A stretch of 64,000 nt of DNA from NCBI RefSeq assembly GCF_024199985.1, contig NZ_JANARS010000007.1:124001-188000 (forward strand), read 5' to 3'. The notes beneath the pieces are model-generated. The model was not told the DNA's origin. It saw only the letters and a list, made by a program, of their open reading frames with translations, and did no database searches. Below are positions 1 through 9,311 of the stretch, piece after piece (position 1 is the stretch's first letter; each line of letters opens with the position of its first letter). Source of the DNA: Nocardioides pinisoli (lineage in GTDB: Bacteria > Actinomycetota > Actinomycetes > Propionibacteriales > Nocardioidaceae). The translations under genes were made by a program, and so were the position numbers.

Positions 1-13
1 CGCCGCGCACCCG

Positions 14-76
14 GATATCTGAGGACACCATGAACGTCCGCGGCCCGACCTGACGTCCACTACGTCCTCAGATATC
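14..76. repeat. 13-bp perfect inverted repeat at window edge
   Basis: The arms gatatctgaggac (14-26) and gtcctcagatatc (64-76) are perfect inverted copies separated by 37 bases. The loop contains a 7-codon ATG frame (30-53) preceded by a gagga ribosome-binding-like sequence. The element lies just upstream of the acetyltransferase gene. It could be an operator, a terminator of a gene left of the window, or a leader structure; the sequence does not decide. Confidence 0.6.
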
Positions 77-114
77 GGCGTGCGCGTGCCGGGGTGCGCG
101 GCTACGGTCGCCGC

Positions 115-1107
115 GTGGTCGACATCGAGCAGATCAACCCGCGCAACGAGGCAGCGCTGCGGGCGTGGTGGGAGGTCGGGCACGCTGCCACCGCCGACCG
201 GCCCGGCACGCCGTGGCCGCTGTGGGAGCAGAGCCGCATCGGGCTGCCGGCGGACAACCCCGAGCGCTCGACCACCCTGCTGGGGGCGATCGACGGCCGG
301 GTGATGGTCGGGGCCGGGATGGCGATCATCACCTCGCAGGACAACCTGCACCTCGCCGGCTCGGCGGTGTACGTCGACGCGGGCCGGCGCCGTGAGGGGA
401 TCGGGTCCGCACTGCTCGCCGAGATCGAGGTCATCGCGGGCGGGCACGGTCGCACCACCCTCACCGGCGAGGCGTACCTGCCGCCGGGAGGAACGGCGCC
501 GGCGGAGGCGTTCGCCCGCGCGCGCGGCTTCGAGGTGGCCAGCCGGGAGTCCATCAAGGAGATCGCGGTCGCCGACTACCTCGACCGTCGCGAGTCGCTG
601 GCGGCTCAGGCGCCGACGCCCGACGGCTACCGGATCATCACGTTCGACACCGTCTGCCCCGAGGAGCACGTCGCCTCCTTCGGTCGGCTGCTCGGGATGC
701 TGTTCTCCGAGATCCCGCTGGGCGACCTCGACCTCCGGGCCTCGGAGTGGACGCCCGAGCGCATCCGCGAGGCCGAGCAGCTGCAGGTGTCGGTCGGCCG
801 GCACGTGCACACCGCGATGGCGCTCGCCCCCGACGGCTCCGTGGCCGGCGTGAGCGACGTACGCGTCGACGACACCGACCAGGCGCATGGCCAGATCGGC
901 ATCACCATCGTCGACCCTGCCCACCGCGGCAAGCGGCTCGGGCTGGCGCTGAAGCTCGCGACCCACGACCTCGCGGTGGCGACGTACCCCGACCTGGTCA
1001 CGGTCGACACCTCCAACGCCGAGGTCAACACCCAGATGAACGCCGTCAACGAGGCGCTGGGCTACCGCACCATCGAGACGCTGCTGGAGCTGCAGAAGCG
1101 GCTGTGA
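115..1107 (+). CDS. tandem-GNAT acetyltransferase
   Basis: This 330-residue protein appears to contain two GNAT folds. The first spans roughly residues 1-150 and has the acetyl-CoA loop GRRREGIGSAL near residue 95. The second covers the C-terminal half and has AHRGKRLGLALKL. Double-GNAT proteins of this length are common in actinomycetes, for example mycothiol synthase relatives, but the substrate cannot be read from the sequence. I chose the GTG at 115 (reading MVDIEQINPRNEA) over the upstream in-frame GTG at 94, because the extra seven residues are basic and do not look like part of the fold. Its end abuts the converging HxlR gene directly, with no spacer for a terminator. Confidence 0.85.
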   Translation: MVDIEQINPRNEAALRAWWEVGHAATADRPGTPWPLWEQSRIGLPADNPERSTTLLGAIDGRVMVGAGMAIITSQDNLHLAGSAVYVDAGRRREGIGSALLAEIEVIAGGHGRTTLTGEAYLPPGGTAPAEAFARARGFEVASRESIKEIAVADYLDRRESLAAQAPTPDGYRIITFDTVCPEEHVASFGRLLGMLFSEIPLGDLDLRASEWTPERIREAEQLQVSVGRHVHTAMALAPDGSVAGVSDVRVDDTDQAHGQIGITIVDPAHRGKRLGLALKLATHDLAVATYPDLVTVDTSNAEVNTQMNAVNEALGYRTIETLLELQKRL

Positions 1108-1491
1108 TCAGCGCGCGTCCGCGCTGTCGTCGTACGCCGCACGCGCCCCGAGGATCTGCGTCAGGTGGGTCTCGGCCCAGTCGGTGAGCGTCTGGATCGG
1201 GCCGCCGAGCGACGCGCCGAGGTCGGTCAGCTCGTAGTCCACCCGGGGCGGCACCTGGGCGTGCACCGTGCGGGTGAGCAGGCCGTCGCGCTCCATCGCG
1301 CGCAGGGTCTGGGTGAGCACCTTCGCCGCGACGCCGCCGATGCGCGCCCGGAGCTCGGTGAACCTCAACGGGCCGTCACGGAGGGCGCCGATGACCAGGA
1401 CGGTCCACTTGTCGCCGATGCGGTCGAGCACGACCCGGGTGGGGCACTCGGGGTCGAAGGCGTCGCCGCGGTCGTCACGCATGGTTACCAC
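1108..1491 (-). CDS. HxlR-family winged-helix regulator
   Basis: This 127-residue protein has the HxlR/YodB layout: an N-terminal Cys-containing segment (DPECPTRVVLDRIGDKWT), the helix-turn-helix region LRFTELRARIGGVAAKVLTQTLR, and the wing LLTRTVHAQVPPRVDYELT. Family members repress a neighbouring reductase gene and often sense electrophiles or redox state through the N-terminal cysteine. It diverges from an NAD(P)-binding protein gene, the usual target arrangement. A TATAAG -10 box lies directly before the GTG at 1491, so the message is probably leaderless; an internal ATG at 1482 is an alternative start. Confidence 0.88.
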   Translation of the reverse strand: MVTMRDDRGDAFDPECPTRVVLDRIGDKWTVLVIGALRDGPLRFTELRARIGGVAAKVLTQTLRAMERDGLLTRTVHAQVPPRVDYELTDLGASLGGPIQTLTDWAETHLTQILGARAAYDDSADAR

Positions 1492-1494
1492 GAG

Positions 1495-1517
1495 GTACTT
1501 ATAGCACGTTGAAGTGC
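1495..1517. promoter_or_regulatory. candidate HxlR operator
   Basis: An imperfect palindrome, gtactt (1495-1500) and aagtgc (1512-1517), sits between the divergent HxlR and reductase genes. It overlaps the TATAAG -10 box of the HxlR gene on the minus strand. Next to it are two copies of ggttacc on the plus strand within 1519-1536. The geometry (6-bp arms, 11-bp spacing) fits HxlR-type operators. The assignment is inference. Confidence 0.5.
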
Positions 1518-1574
1518 TTGGTTACCAGTGGTTACCGTCGGTGGTCCACCCCTCTCCTCACCGAAGGACACACC

Positions 1575-2159
1575 ATGAAGATCGCCCTGTTCGGAGCCAC
1601 CGGCATGGTCGGCTCCCGCATCGCCGCCGAGGCCACCGCCCGTGGCCACCAGGTCACCTCGCTCAGCCGGTCGACCGGCGCCGACATGGCCGACGCCGCG
1701 GCCGTGCGTGAGGCCGCCGGGTCCCACGACGTCGTCATCTCCGCGACCGGGCCGAGCCGCGCGGGCGAGTCCCACGAGCCCTGGCTCGCCTCCGTCTCCA
1801 CGCTGCTCGAGCACGCGGGCGACACGCGGGTGCTCTTCGTCGGTGGCGCCGGCTCGCTGCTCACCCCCGACGGCACCCGGCTGCTCGACACCGACGGGTT
1901 CCCCGAGGAGTACAAGGCCGAGGCCACCTCCGGTGCCGCCGCGCTCGACCTCTTCCGCACGGCGCCGGAGTCGTGCGACTGGACCTTCCTCAGCCCCGCG
2001 CCCGTCATCGCACCCGGCGAGCGCACCGGCGCCTACGCCACCGCCCTCGACACCCCCGCCGGCGACTTCATCAGCGCCGAGGACTACGCCGTCGCCCTCC
2101 TCGACGAGATCGAGCAGCCGCGCCACCGGCGCCAGCGCTTCACCGCGGCCGCGGCCTGA
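1575..2159 (+). CDS. NAD(P)-binding reductase, NmrA/SDR-like
   Basis: This 194-residue protein begins with the Rossmann dinucleotide motif GATGMVG at residues 7-13 and belongs to the atypical short-chain reductase group (NAD(P)H-binding, YwnB/BVR-B-like). The length matches the family. These proteins typically reduce quinones, flavins or biliverdin-like substrates, but the substrate here is unknown. The ATG at 1575 follows a gaagga ribosome-binding site at proper spacing. It is transcribed divergently from the HxlR regulator, which suggests induction by electrophilic or oxidative stress. Confidence 0.82.
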   Translation: MKIALFGATGMVGSRIAAEATARGHQVTSLSRSTGADMADAAAVREAAGSHDVVISATGPSRAGESHEPWLASVSTLLEHAGDTRVLFVGGAGSLLTPDGTRLLDTDGFPEEYKAEATSGAAALDLFRTAPESCDWTFLSPAPVIAPGERTGAYATALDTPAGDFISAEDYAVALLDEIEQPRHRRQRFTAAAA

Positions 2160-2235
2160 GCGACGTACGCCGGCGTCGGAGTCCCGGCTGTCCGGGGTGC
2201 TCCAGCACCGTCCCGGTCATCGAGCTGGCCCGGTA

Positions 2236-2282
2236 GATCGTGGAGTCCTGAGGTCACCCGGTGACCTCAGGACTCGACGATC
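2236..2282. terminator. long hairpin between converging genes
   Basis: The arms gagtcctgaggtcacc (2243-2258) and ggtgacctcaggactc (2260-2275) are perfectly complementary around a single base. Beyond one mismatch the stem extends by gatcgt (2236-2241) with acgatc (2277-2282). It lies between the reductase gene and the end of coaA, which converge. There is no T-tract. It is most likely a bidirectional terminator, though its length is exceptional. The rest of 2160-2352 shows nothing recognisable. Confidence 0.65.
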
Positions 2283-2352
2283 CCGTGTGACCTCCCGCCC
2301 AATCCCCTCGCAGTCGTCGCGGCAGCCTCGGATGAGGCGTGCGGCAGACCTC

Positions 2353-3321
2353 TCAGAGCTTGCGCAGGCGCACGTAGCGCACGGAGTGGTCGGCGTCCTT
2401 GCGGAGCACCAGGTTGGCGCGGGAGCGGGTGGGAGCGACGTTCTGCACGAGGTTGGGCTCGTTGATGGAGTCCCAGATGCGGGTGGCCTGGTCGACGGCC
2501 TCGTCGTGGGAGAGGGCGGCGTACTTGCGGAAGTACGACGCCGGGTCGCGGAAGGCGGTCTCGCGCAACCGCAGGAAGCGGTCGACGTACCAGCGCTTGA
2601 TGTCGGTCAGCGCGGCGTCGACGTAGACGGAGAAGTCGAAGAAGTCGCTGACCGCGAGGCCGGTGCGGCCGTCGTCGCGCACCCGCGCGGGCTGCAGGAC
2701 GTTGAGGCCCTCGACGATCACGATGTCCGGGCGCTTGACCACGACCTTCTCGTCGGGCAGGACGTCGTAGACGAGGTGGGAGTAGATCGGCGCCTCGACC
2801 TCGTCGCGGCCGGACTTGATGTCGATGACGAACTTGAGCAGCGCCCGGCGGTCGTAGGACTCCGGGAAGCCCTTGCGGTGCAGGATGCCCCGTCGCTCGA
2901 GCTCGGCGTTGGGCAGCAGGAAGCCGTCGGTCGTCACGAGCGCGACGTTGGGGTGCTCGGGCCAGTGGGCGAGCATCTGCTGCAGGACGCGTGCGGTGGT
3001 CGACTTGCCGACCGCCACCGAGCCGGCGAGACCGATCACGAACGGCGTACGGGGCGGGGTGACGCGGTGAAGGAACTCCTCCTGCTCGCGGTGGAGCCGG
3101 GAGTTGGCCGCGACGTAGAGGCTCAGCAGGCGCGACAGCGGGAGGTAGACCTGCTCGATCTCGCGCAGGTCGAGCTGGTCGCCGAGGCCGCGGAGGCGGG
3201 CGACCTCGTCGCGCGTCAGCGTCGTCTCGGCGGTGCCGGCCAGCTGCGCCCAGGCCGCCCGCTCGAGCTCGACGTAGGGGGAGGTCTCGCTGCCGTTGGA
3301 GGGCGGTGCGACCTCGGACAT
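2353..3321 (-). CDS. coaA: type I pantothenate kinase
   Basis: This enzyme phosphorylates pantothenate in the first committed step of coenzyme A synthesis. The 322-residue length is typical of bacterial type I (CoaA) enzymes. The P-loop GSVAVGKS is at residues 100-107, followed by the conserved [14 protein letters not shown] region and the C-terminal PNLVQNV...RANLVL segment. These features separate it from the type III (CoaX) kinases also found in actinomycetes. It is transcribed away from glmS across a 65-bp divergent spacer. In other actinomycetes coaA and glmS are not always adjacent, so linkage to the cell-wall operon here is positional only. Confidence 0.96.
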   Translation of the reverse strand: MSEVAPPSNGSETSPYVELERAAWAQLAGTAETTLTRDEVARLRGLGDQLDLREIEQVYLPLSRLLSLYVAANSRLHREQEEFLHRVTPPRTPFVIGLAGSVAVGKSTTARVLQQMLAHWPEHPNVALVTTDGFLLPNAELERRGILHRKGFPESYDRRALLKFVIDIKSGRDEVEAPIYSHLVYDVLPDEKVVVKRPDIVIVEGLNVLQPARVRDDGRTGLAVSDFFDFSVYVDAALTDIKRWYVDRFLRLRETAFRDPASYFRKYAALSHDEAVDQATRIWDSINEPNLVQNVAPTRSRANLVLRKDADHSVRYVRLRKL

Positions 3322-3372
3322 GGGTGCGATTGTGGCACCGCACGGGGGCGCAGCCGTGCAGCGGCCTGCCGA

Positions 3373-3378
3373 TAGACT
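3373..3378 (+). promoter_or_regulatory. -10 box of glmS (leaderless)
   Basis: TAGACT lies 8 bases before the ATG of glmS, and no ribosome-binding sequence is present, so the transcript probably begins at or next to the start codon. This is the likely promoter of the whole glmS-to-tsaD operon. Confidence 0.6.
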
Positions 3379-3386
3379 CCCCGGCC

Positions 3387-5231
3387 ATGTGTGGAATCGT
3401 CGGGTACGTAGGTGCCAAGCCGGCCGAGGCCGTCGTGATCGAGGGTCTCAGGCGCCTGGAGTACCGGGGATACGACTCCGCCGGGATCGCCCTCGTCGAC
3501 GGCGGCGCCATCGTGTCCGACAAGCGCGCCGGCAAGCTCGCCAACCTCGAGAAGGCCATCGCCGACTCCCCGCTCCCGCAGGTCACCACCGGCATCGGCC
3601 ACACCCGCTGGGCGACCCACGGCCCGCCGACCGACCGCAACGCCCACCCCCACCTCGGGCGCGCGCGCCGGGTGGCGCTGGTCCACAACGGCATCATCGA
3701 GAACTTCGCCGAGCTGCGCGGCCGCCTGGAGTCCGAGGGCGTCGAGATGGCCTCCGACACCGACACCGAGGTCGCGGCCCACCTCCTCGAGGAGCAGCTC
3801 GAGACCGGCGTCGACCTGACGGTCGCCATGCAGAACGTCTGCCGCGGCCTCGAGGGCGCCTTCACGCTCGTCGCGGTCGACTCCCAGGACCCCGACCGCG
3901 TCGTCGCGGCCCGCCGCAACAGCCCGCTCGTGGTCGGCATCGGCGAGGGCGAGAACTTCCTCGGCTCCGACGTCGCGGCCTTCATCGAGCACACCCGCGA
4001 GGCGATGGAGCTCGACCAGGACCAGGTCGTCACCATCACCCGCGAGGGCGTGAGCGTGTCCGGCTTCGACGGCACGCCCGCGGAGGGCCGCCGCTACCAC
4101 GTCGACTGGGACCTCTCGGCCGCCGAGAAGGACGGCCACGACTGGTTCATGCGCAAGGAGATCTTCGAGCAGCCGCGGGCCCTCGCCGACTCGCTGCTCG
4201 GTCGCCGCGGCACCGACGGGCTGCTGCAGCTCGACGAGATGCGACTGTCCGACCAGGACCTGCGCGACATCGACAAGATCATCATCATCGCGGCCGGTAC
4301 GTCGTTCTACGCCGGCATGGTCGCCAAGTACGCCATCGAGCACTGGTGCCGCATCCCCGTCGAGGTCGAGCTCGCGAGCGAGTTCCGCTACCGCGACCCG
4401 ATCCTCACCGCGTCCACGCTCGTCGTGGCGATCAGCCAGTCGGGCGAGACCGCCGACACCCTGCAGGCGATCCGCCACGCCCGGGTGCAGCGCTCGAAGG
4501 TCCTCGCCATCTGCAACACCAACGGCTCGACCATCCCGCGCGAGTCCGACGGCGTGATCTACACCCACGCCGGGCCGGAAATCGGCGTCGCGTCCACCAA
4601 GGGCTTCCTCACCCAGCTCGTCGCCTGCTACCTCCTCGCGCTCTACCTCGCACAGGTCAAGGGCACCCGCTTCGGCGACGAGATCTCCCAGGTCATGGAC
4701 CAGCTCGAGGAGATGCCCGGCCACGTCGAGACCGTGCTCGCCAAGGCGGAGGAGGTCTACGCGCTCGCCCGCGACCACGTCGACAACCGCTCGGTGCTCT
4801 TCCTCGGCCGCCACGCCGGCTACCCGGTCGCGCTCGAGGGCGCGCTTAAGCTCAAGGAGATCGCCTACCTCCACGCCGAGGGCTTCGCGGCCGGCGAGCT
4901 CAAGCACGGCCCGATCGCCCTCGTCGAGGAGGGCCTGCCGATCCTGTGCGTGGTGCCGCCCCGCGGCCGCGACCAGCTGCACGACAAGATGATCAGCGGC
5001 ATCCAGGAGGTGCGCGCCCGCGGTGCCCGCACGCTGTGCCTGGCCGAGGAGGGCGACACCACGATCACGCCCTACGCCGACGTGCTGATCACGCTGCCCC
5101 AGGTGCCGGTGCTGCTGCAGCCGATCGTCGCCGTCGTGCCGCTGCAGCTCTTCGCGTGCGAGCTGGCCACCCAGCTCGGCCACGACGTCGACCAGCCCCG
5201 CAACCTCGCCAAGTCCGTCACGGTCGAGTAG
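3387..5231 (+). CDS. glmS: glutamine-fructose-6-phosphate aminotransferase
   Basis: The enzyme makes glucosamine-6-phosphate from fructose-6-phosphate and glutamine, the entry to peptidoglycan amino sugars. The protein is 614 residues, the normal length. It starts MCGIVGYVG, so Cys2 becomes the N-terminal nucleophile of the glutaminase domain after Met removal; this fixes the start. Two SIS isomerase domains follow, with GTSFYAG and SQSGETADT in the first, and the protein ends in the characteristic [13 protein letters not shown]. It is the first gene of an operon combining cell-wall precursor supply (glmS, alr) with acpS, NAD(P)HX repair and tRNA t6A synthesis. Confidence 0.98.
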   Translation: MCGIVGYVGAKPAEAVVIEGLRRLEYRGYDSAGIALVDGGAIVSDKRAGKLANLEKAIADSPLPQVTTGIGHTRWATHGPPTDRNAHPHLGRARRVALVHNGIIENFAELRGRLESEGVEMASDTDTEVAAHLLEEQLETGVDLTVAMQNVCRGLEGAFTLVAVDSQDPDRVVAARRNSPLVVGIGEGENFLGSDVAAFIEHTREAMELDQDQVVTITREGVSVSGFDGTPAEGRRYHVDWDLSAAEKDGHDWFMRKEIFEQPRALADSLLGRRGTDGLLQLDEMRLSDQDLRDIDKIIIIAAGTSFYAGMVAKYAIEHWCRIPVEVELASEFRYRDPILTASTLVVAISQSGETADTLQAIRHARVQRSKVLAICNTNGSTIPRESDGVIYTHAGPEIGVASTKGFLTQLVACYLLALYLAQVKGTRFGDEISQVMDQLEEMPGHVETVLAKAEEVYALARDHVDNRSVLFLGRHAGYPVALEGALKLKEIAYLHAEGFAAGELKHGPIALVEEGLPILCVVPPRGRDQLHDKMISGIQEVRARGARTLCLAEEGDTTITPYADVLITLPQVPVLLQPIVAVVPLQLFACELATQLGHDVDQPRNLAKSVTVE

Positions 5232-5237
5232 CAACCA

Positions 5238-5274
5238 CCCCGCGAGAACGCGCTTCGCTTGCCTTCTCGCGGGG
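5238..5274. repeat. intergenic hairpin, glmS-acpS
   Basis: The arms ccccgcgagaa (5238-5248) and ttctcgcgggg (5264-5274) form a perfect 11-bp stem with a 15-base loop containing cgcttcgct. The groES-groEL spacer carries a hairpin with the same arm length and the same 9-base loop word. It looks like a dispersed intergenic palindrome and could act as an RNA-processing or partial termination site inside the operon. Confidence 0.6.
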
Positions 5275-5293
5275 ACCCCGGAAAGGAGTGCGA

Positions 5294-5647
5294 GTGCCCG
5301 TCATCGGCGTGGGCATCGACGTGGTCGACATCGACCGCTTCGTGCAGTCCCTCGAGCGCACCCCGTCCCTGCGCGGGCGGCTGTTCACCGCCGACGAGGC
5401 GTCGCGCCCGCCCGCCTCGCTGGCCGCGCGGTTCGCGGCCAAGGAGGCGATGGCCAAGGCGCTCGGCGCGCCCGTCGGGATGGCGTGGCACGACGCCGAG
5501 ATCGTCTCGGAGGAGACCGGTCGCCCGCGTTTCGAGATCCGCGGGACGGTCGCCGCCCGCGCCGAGGCGCTCGGGGTCGCGCACGTCCACGTCTCGCTCT
5601 CCCACGACGCCGGCATCGCCTCGGCCGTCGTGGTCCTGGAGTCCTGA
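5294..5647 (+). CDS. acpS: holo-[acyl-carrier-protein] synthase
   Basis: This enzyme transfers 4'-phosphopantetheine from CoA to acyl carrier protein. The 117-residue length is typical. The magnesium-binding Asp lies in [10 protein letters not shown] near residue 9, and the catalytic Glu in [12 protein letters not shown] near residue 58. The GTG at 5294 follows a strong aaggag site. As the CoA-consuming enzyme it sits functionally close to coaA, which is divergent on the other side of glmS. Confidence 0.96.
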   Translation: MPVIGVGIDVVDIDRFVQSLERTPSLRGRLFTADEASRPPASLAARFAAKEAMAKALGAPVGMAWHDAEIVSEETGRPRFEIRGTVAARAEALGVAHVHVSLSHDAGIASAVVVLES

Positions 5648-5650
5648 GCC

Positions 5651-7051
5651 GTGCTGCGCGCGCACCTGGTCGAGGACGTACGCCGGGCCGAGGCGGCGGC
5701 GATGTCACGCCTGCCCCACGGCGTCCTGATGCAGCGCGCCGCCGCCGGGCTGGCCGCCGCGGTGCTCGACCTGCTCGGTGGCGGCTACGGACGGCGCGTG
5801 CTGCTGCTGGTCGGTCCCGGTGACAACGGCGGCGACGCGCTGTGGGCCGGTGCCCGGCTCGCCGCCCGGGGGGCGGCCGTCGAGGCGCTCCTGCTGGCCG
5901 ACAGCGTGCACGCCGCCGGCCTCGCCGCGCTCGAGGCCGCCGGAGGGCGGGCGACCCGCGACCTCGACGCGCTCCACCCCCGGCCGGACGTGCTGGTCGA
6001 CGGCATCGTCGGCATCGGCGGTCGCCCGGGGCTGCGCCCCGCAGCGGTCGCGGCGCTCGAGCGCTTCTCCGCGGTGCCGGTCGTCGCGGTCGACGTCCCG
6101 TCCGGCGTAGACGTCGACGGCGGCACCCTCGACGGCGCGCACGTCCACGCCGACCTGACGGTCACCTTCGGCACCCACAAGGTCGCCCACCTCGTCGACC
6201 CCGCCTGCCTCGCGAGCGGCGCCGTCCACCTGGTCGACCTCGGCCTCGACGACGCCGAGCTCGGCGCTCCGGCGGTCGAGGCGCTCCAGCCCGCCGACGT
6301 GCGCGACCTGCTGCCCCGCCCCGACGCCGTCGCCCACAAGTACACCCGCGGCGTCGTCGGCGTCCGCGCGGGCTCGGGCACCTACCCGGGCGCCGCGCTG
6401 CTCGCCGTGTCCGGAGCCAACACCGGGCTGGTCGGCATGGTCCGCTACGTCGGGCCCGAGGCGATCGCCGACACCGTCCGCAGCGCCCACCCCGAGGTGG
6501 TGGGCGCGGGCCGCGTCCAGGCCTGGGTCGTCGGCCCCGGTGGGGGCGACGACGCCGCGACGATGCTCGCCGAGGCCCGCGCCGACGACGTACCGGTGGT
6601 CGTCGACGCCGACGCCCTGCGTCACGTGGACGGCCCGCTGCCGGGCTGCGTGCTGACGCCGCACGCCGGTGAGCTGGCGGCGATGCTCGAGACCGAGCGC
6701 GAGGACGTGGAGGCCGCGCCGCTCGTGCACGCGCGCGCCGCGGCCGACCGCTTCGGCTGCGTGGTGCTGCTCAAGGGCCACCACACCCTCGTCGCCGACC
6801 CCGGGGGCCGGGTCCGCGTGACCACCACCGGCGTGCCGTGGCTCGCCACCGCCGGCGCCGGTGACGTGCTGGCCGGCCTCGTCGGTGCGCTGCTCGCGGC
6901 GGGGCTCGAGCCCTACGACGCTGCGTCCGTCGGGTCGTGGCTGCACGGCGCGGCCGCGACCGAGGCCGCCGGCGGGGGCCCGCTGACCGCCCACCGGGTC
7001 GCGGTCCAGATCCCGCGCCTGGTGCGCGACACCCTCGAAGGTTTGGGATGA
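5651..7051 (+). CDS. nnr: bifunctional NAD(P)H-hydrate epimerase/dehydratase
   Basis: This is a two-domain metabolite-repair enzyme of 466 residues. The N-terminal half is the YjeF_N epimerase, with the nucleotide loop GPGDNGGDALWAGARL around residue 55. The C-terminal half is the ADP-dependent NAD(P)HX dehydratase, with TPHAGELAAML, KGHHTLVADPGG and TAGAGDVLAGLVGALLA, the last being the ribokinase-like catalytic loop. Together they restore NADH and NADPH from their hydrates. It starts with GTG three bases after the acpS stop, and its stop overlaps the alr start as ATGA, indicating translational coupling. Confidence 0.95.
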   Translation: MLRAHLVEDVRRAEAAAMSRLPHGVLMQRAAAGLAAAVLDLLGGGYGRRVLLLVGPGDNGGDALWAGARLAARGAAVEALLLADSVHAAGLAALEAAGGRATRDLDALHPRPDVLVDGIVGIGGRPGLRPAAVAALERFSAVPVVAVDVPSGVDVDGGTLDGAHVHADLTVTFGTHKVAHLVDPACLASGAVHLVDLGLDDAELGAPAVEALQPADVRDLLPRPDAVAHKYTRGVVGVRAGSGTYPGAALLAVSGANTGLVGMVRYVGPEAIADTVRSAHPEVVGAGRVQAWVVGPGGGDDAATMLAEARADDVPVVVDADALRHVDGPLPGCVLTPHAGELAAMLETEREDVEAAPLVHARAAADRFGCVVLLKGHHTLVADPGGRVRVTTTGVPWLATAGAGDVLAGLVGALLAAGLEPYDAASVGSWLHGAAATEAAGGGPLTAHRVAVQIPRLVRDTLEGLG

Positions 7052-8244
7052 TCGCGAGCATGAGCGATCCCGTGCCGCCACGCGCCGAGGTCGTCGTGGA
7101 CCTCGCCGCAGTCCGGCACAACGTCCGCATCCTCAAGGACCTCGTGAGCGTCGACGGCCCCGTCCAGCTGATGGCCGTGGTCAAGGCCGACGGCTACGGG
7201 CACGGCATGGTCGAGGTGGCCGCCGCCGCCCGCGACGCCGGCGCCGACTGGCTCGGCGTGGCGACCATCGAGGAGGCGCTCGAGCTACGCGCCGCCGGCG
7301 ACCACGGCCCGCTGCTGTGCTGGCTCAGCGCCCCCGGCGACGACTTCGCCTCCGCCGTCGCCGCCGGCGTCGAGGTCACCGCCTACTCCGTGGCCGAGCT
7401 CGAGGAGATCGCCGCCGTCGGTCCCGCCCGGGTGCAGATCAAGGTCGACACCGGCCTCTCGCGCGGGGGGGCCCCCCGCACGGAGTGGGAGCACCTCTTC
7501 GAGGTCGCGAGCGAGCTCGAGCAGCAGGGGCGGATCACCGTCACCGGCGTCTGGTCGCACTTCGCCGCCAGCGACGAGCCCGCCCACCCGGCCAACGACG
7601 CCCAGGAGGCAGCCTTCCGCGAGGCCCTCGCGCTGGCTGACAAGGCTGGTCTCGACCCCGACGTCACGCACCTCGCCAACTCCGCCGCGGCGCTGCTGCG
7701 GCCCTCGTCGCACTTCGACCTCGTCCGCTGCGGCATCGCGACCTACGGCCTCGACCCGGCGCCCGGCACGAGCCCGCGCATCGGCCTGAGGCCCGCGATG
7801 ATCGTGCGCGCGCGCCTGGTCATGAGCAAGGTCGTGCGGGCCGGGGAGGGCGTCTCCTACGGGCACACCTGGCACGCCGACGAGGACACCACCGTCGGGG
7901 TCGTGCCGGCCGGCTACGGCGAGGGCGTCCCGCGGGCCGCCGGCAACTCCGCCCACGTCTGGGTCGACGACTCGCGCCGGCCCATCCGCGGCCGCGTGTG
8001 CATGGACCAGTTCGTCGTCGACCTGCACGGCGAGCTGCCTCCGAGCGGGACCGAGGTGGTCCTCTTCGGACCGGGCGACCTCGGCGAGCCCACCGCCCAG
8101 GACTGGGCCGACGCCGTCGACACGATCAGCTACGAGATCGTGACCCGGGTCGGCGGCCGGCTGACCCGCCGGCACGTCGACACCGACGCCGAGACCGACG
8201 ACGAGACCGACGACGACGCCGCCTCCGAGAGGACCCCCCGTTGA
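7048..8244 (+). CDS. alr: alanine racemase
   Basis: This PLP enzyme interconverts L- and D-alanine for peptidoglycan. The 398-residue protein has the PLP lysine in VVKADGYGHG (Lys46) and the second catalytic residue Tyr271 in GVSYGHTWHA. The ATG at 7048 overlaps the previous stop; an in-frame ATG at 7060 is a possible alternative. Unusual is the highly acidic C-terminal tail (about 25 residues rich in Asp, Glu and Thr) beyond the normal fold, which is probably disordered. The stop overlaps the TTG start of the next gene. Confidence 0.97.
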   Translation: MIASMSDPVPPRAEVVVDLAAVRHNVRILKDLVSVDGPVQLMAVVKADGYGHGMVEVAAAARDAGADWLGVATIEEALELRAAGDHGPLLCWLSAPGDDFASAVAAGVEVTAYSVAELEEIAAVGPARVQIKVDTGLSRGGAPRTEWEHLFEVASELEQQGRITVTGVWSHFAASDEPAHPANDAQEAAFREALALADKAGLDPDVTHLANSAAALLRPSSHFDLVRCGIATYGLDPAPGTSPRIGLRPAMIVRARLVMSKVVRAGEGVSYGHTWHADEDTTVGVVPAGYGEGVPRAAGNSAHVWVDDSRRPIRGRVCMDQFVVDLHGELPPSGTEVVLFGPGDLGEPTAQDWADAVDTISYEIVTRVGGRLTRRHVDTDAETDDETDDDAASERTPR

Positions 8245-9311
8245 GCATCAAGGGCCGCCTCTTCGGCACCGTCGTGGGCGCAGCCGGCCTGGCTGCCGCC
8301 GCCGGCGCCGTCGGCATCGCCCGCCAGAACCGTGTCATCGGCAACCGGGCCGCCGGCGAGGACGTCGCGTTCGGCGAGCTGCGCAGCCCGGCGCGGGTGG
8401 TGGTCGCCGACGACGCGGTCGACCTGCACGTCGAGATCGACGAGCCGGAGGACTTCGGCGGCCGGCCGGCCACCGACGACGACCTCACCATCGTGTTCGT
8501 GCACGGCTACTCCCTCAACCTCGACTGCTGGCACTTCCAGCGTGCCGCCTACCGCGGCCAGCTGCGCACCGTCTTCTACGACCAGCGCAGCCACGGCCGG
8601 TCGGCCCGGTCGGACGAGGAGCACTGCACGATCGAGCAGCTCGGCCACGACCTGCGTCGCGTCATCGAGCACACCGTGCCCGGCCGGTGCGTGGTCGTCG
8701 GCCACTCGATGGGCGGGATGAGCATCATCTCCCTCGCCGAGCACCACCCCGAGCTGTTCGGCGACACCGTCGTCGGCGCGGCCCTCATGTCCACCACCGC
8801 CGGTGGCCTCGACCCGGGCCGCATCCTGTTCCCGATGCTTCCCCTCGGTCTCGGCGGCCGCTTCATGGGTCGCGCGGTCCGCACGCTCGACCGCGGCCAC
8901 AAGGTCGTCGACCTCGCCCGGGGCTGGGGCCACGCCGTGGCCGACGTGTTCACCGACCGTTACGCGTTCGGCGACGGCGACGACGTACCTGCCGCGATGG
9001 TCGAGTTCGTCTACTCCATGCTCGACGCGACGCCGTTCGCCGTGGTCGCCGACTTCTACCCCGCCTTCGCGAGCCTCGACCACTTCGACCACCTCGAGCC
9101 GCTCAGCCGGGTGCCGACGTCGATCATCTGCGGCACGGAGGACAAGATCACCTCCATCGGGCACAGCCGCAAGCTGCACAGCCGGATCCCGGGGTCGAGC
9201 CTGCTCGAGTGCGAGGGCGCCGGCCACATGGTGCTGCTCGAGCGGCACAAGCAGGTCACCGCCGAGCTCGACGACCTGATCTCCCTCGCCCAGGGTCAGG
9301 GGCTGCTGTGA
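8241..9311 (+). CDS. alpha/beta hydrolase
   Basis: This is a 356-residue alpha/beta-hydrolase fold protein. It has an N-terminal hydrophobic segment (about residues 7-27, rich in Ala and Gly) that may anchor it in the membrane. The nucleophile elbow GHSMGG places Ser156 in the active site, and a GAGHMVLLE motif near the end supplies the histidine. Hydrolases of this type sit between alr and tsaE in several actinomycetes, but the substrate is not known. The start is TTG at 8241, overlapping the alr stop. A gagagga sequence lies just upstream. Confidence 0.88.
   Translation: MSIKGRLFGTVVGAAGLAAAAGAVGIARQNRVIGNRAAGEDVAFGELRSPARVVVADDAVDLHVEIDEPEDFGGRPATDDDLTIVFVHGYSLNLDCWHFQRAAYRGQLRTVFYDQRSHGRSARSDEEHCTIEQLGHDLRRVIEHTVPGRCVVVGHSMGGMSIISLAEHHPELFGDTVVGAALMSTTAGGLDPGRILFPMLPLGLGGRFMGRAVRTLDRGHKVVDLARGWGHAVADVFTDRYAFGDGDDVPAAMVEFVYSMLDATPFAVVADFYPAFASLDHFDHLEPLSRVPTSIICGTEDKITSIGHSRKLHSRIPGSSLLECEGAGHMVLLERHKQVTAELDDLISLAQGQGLL

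Noticed and set aside
3216..5234. 672-residue antisense frame over glmS
   Set aside because: It mirrors the glmS codons and is rich in Glu, Val, Gly and His with no domain. glmS is unmistakable.
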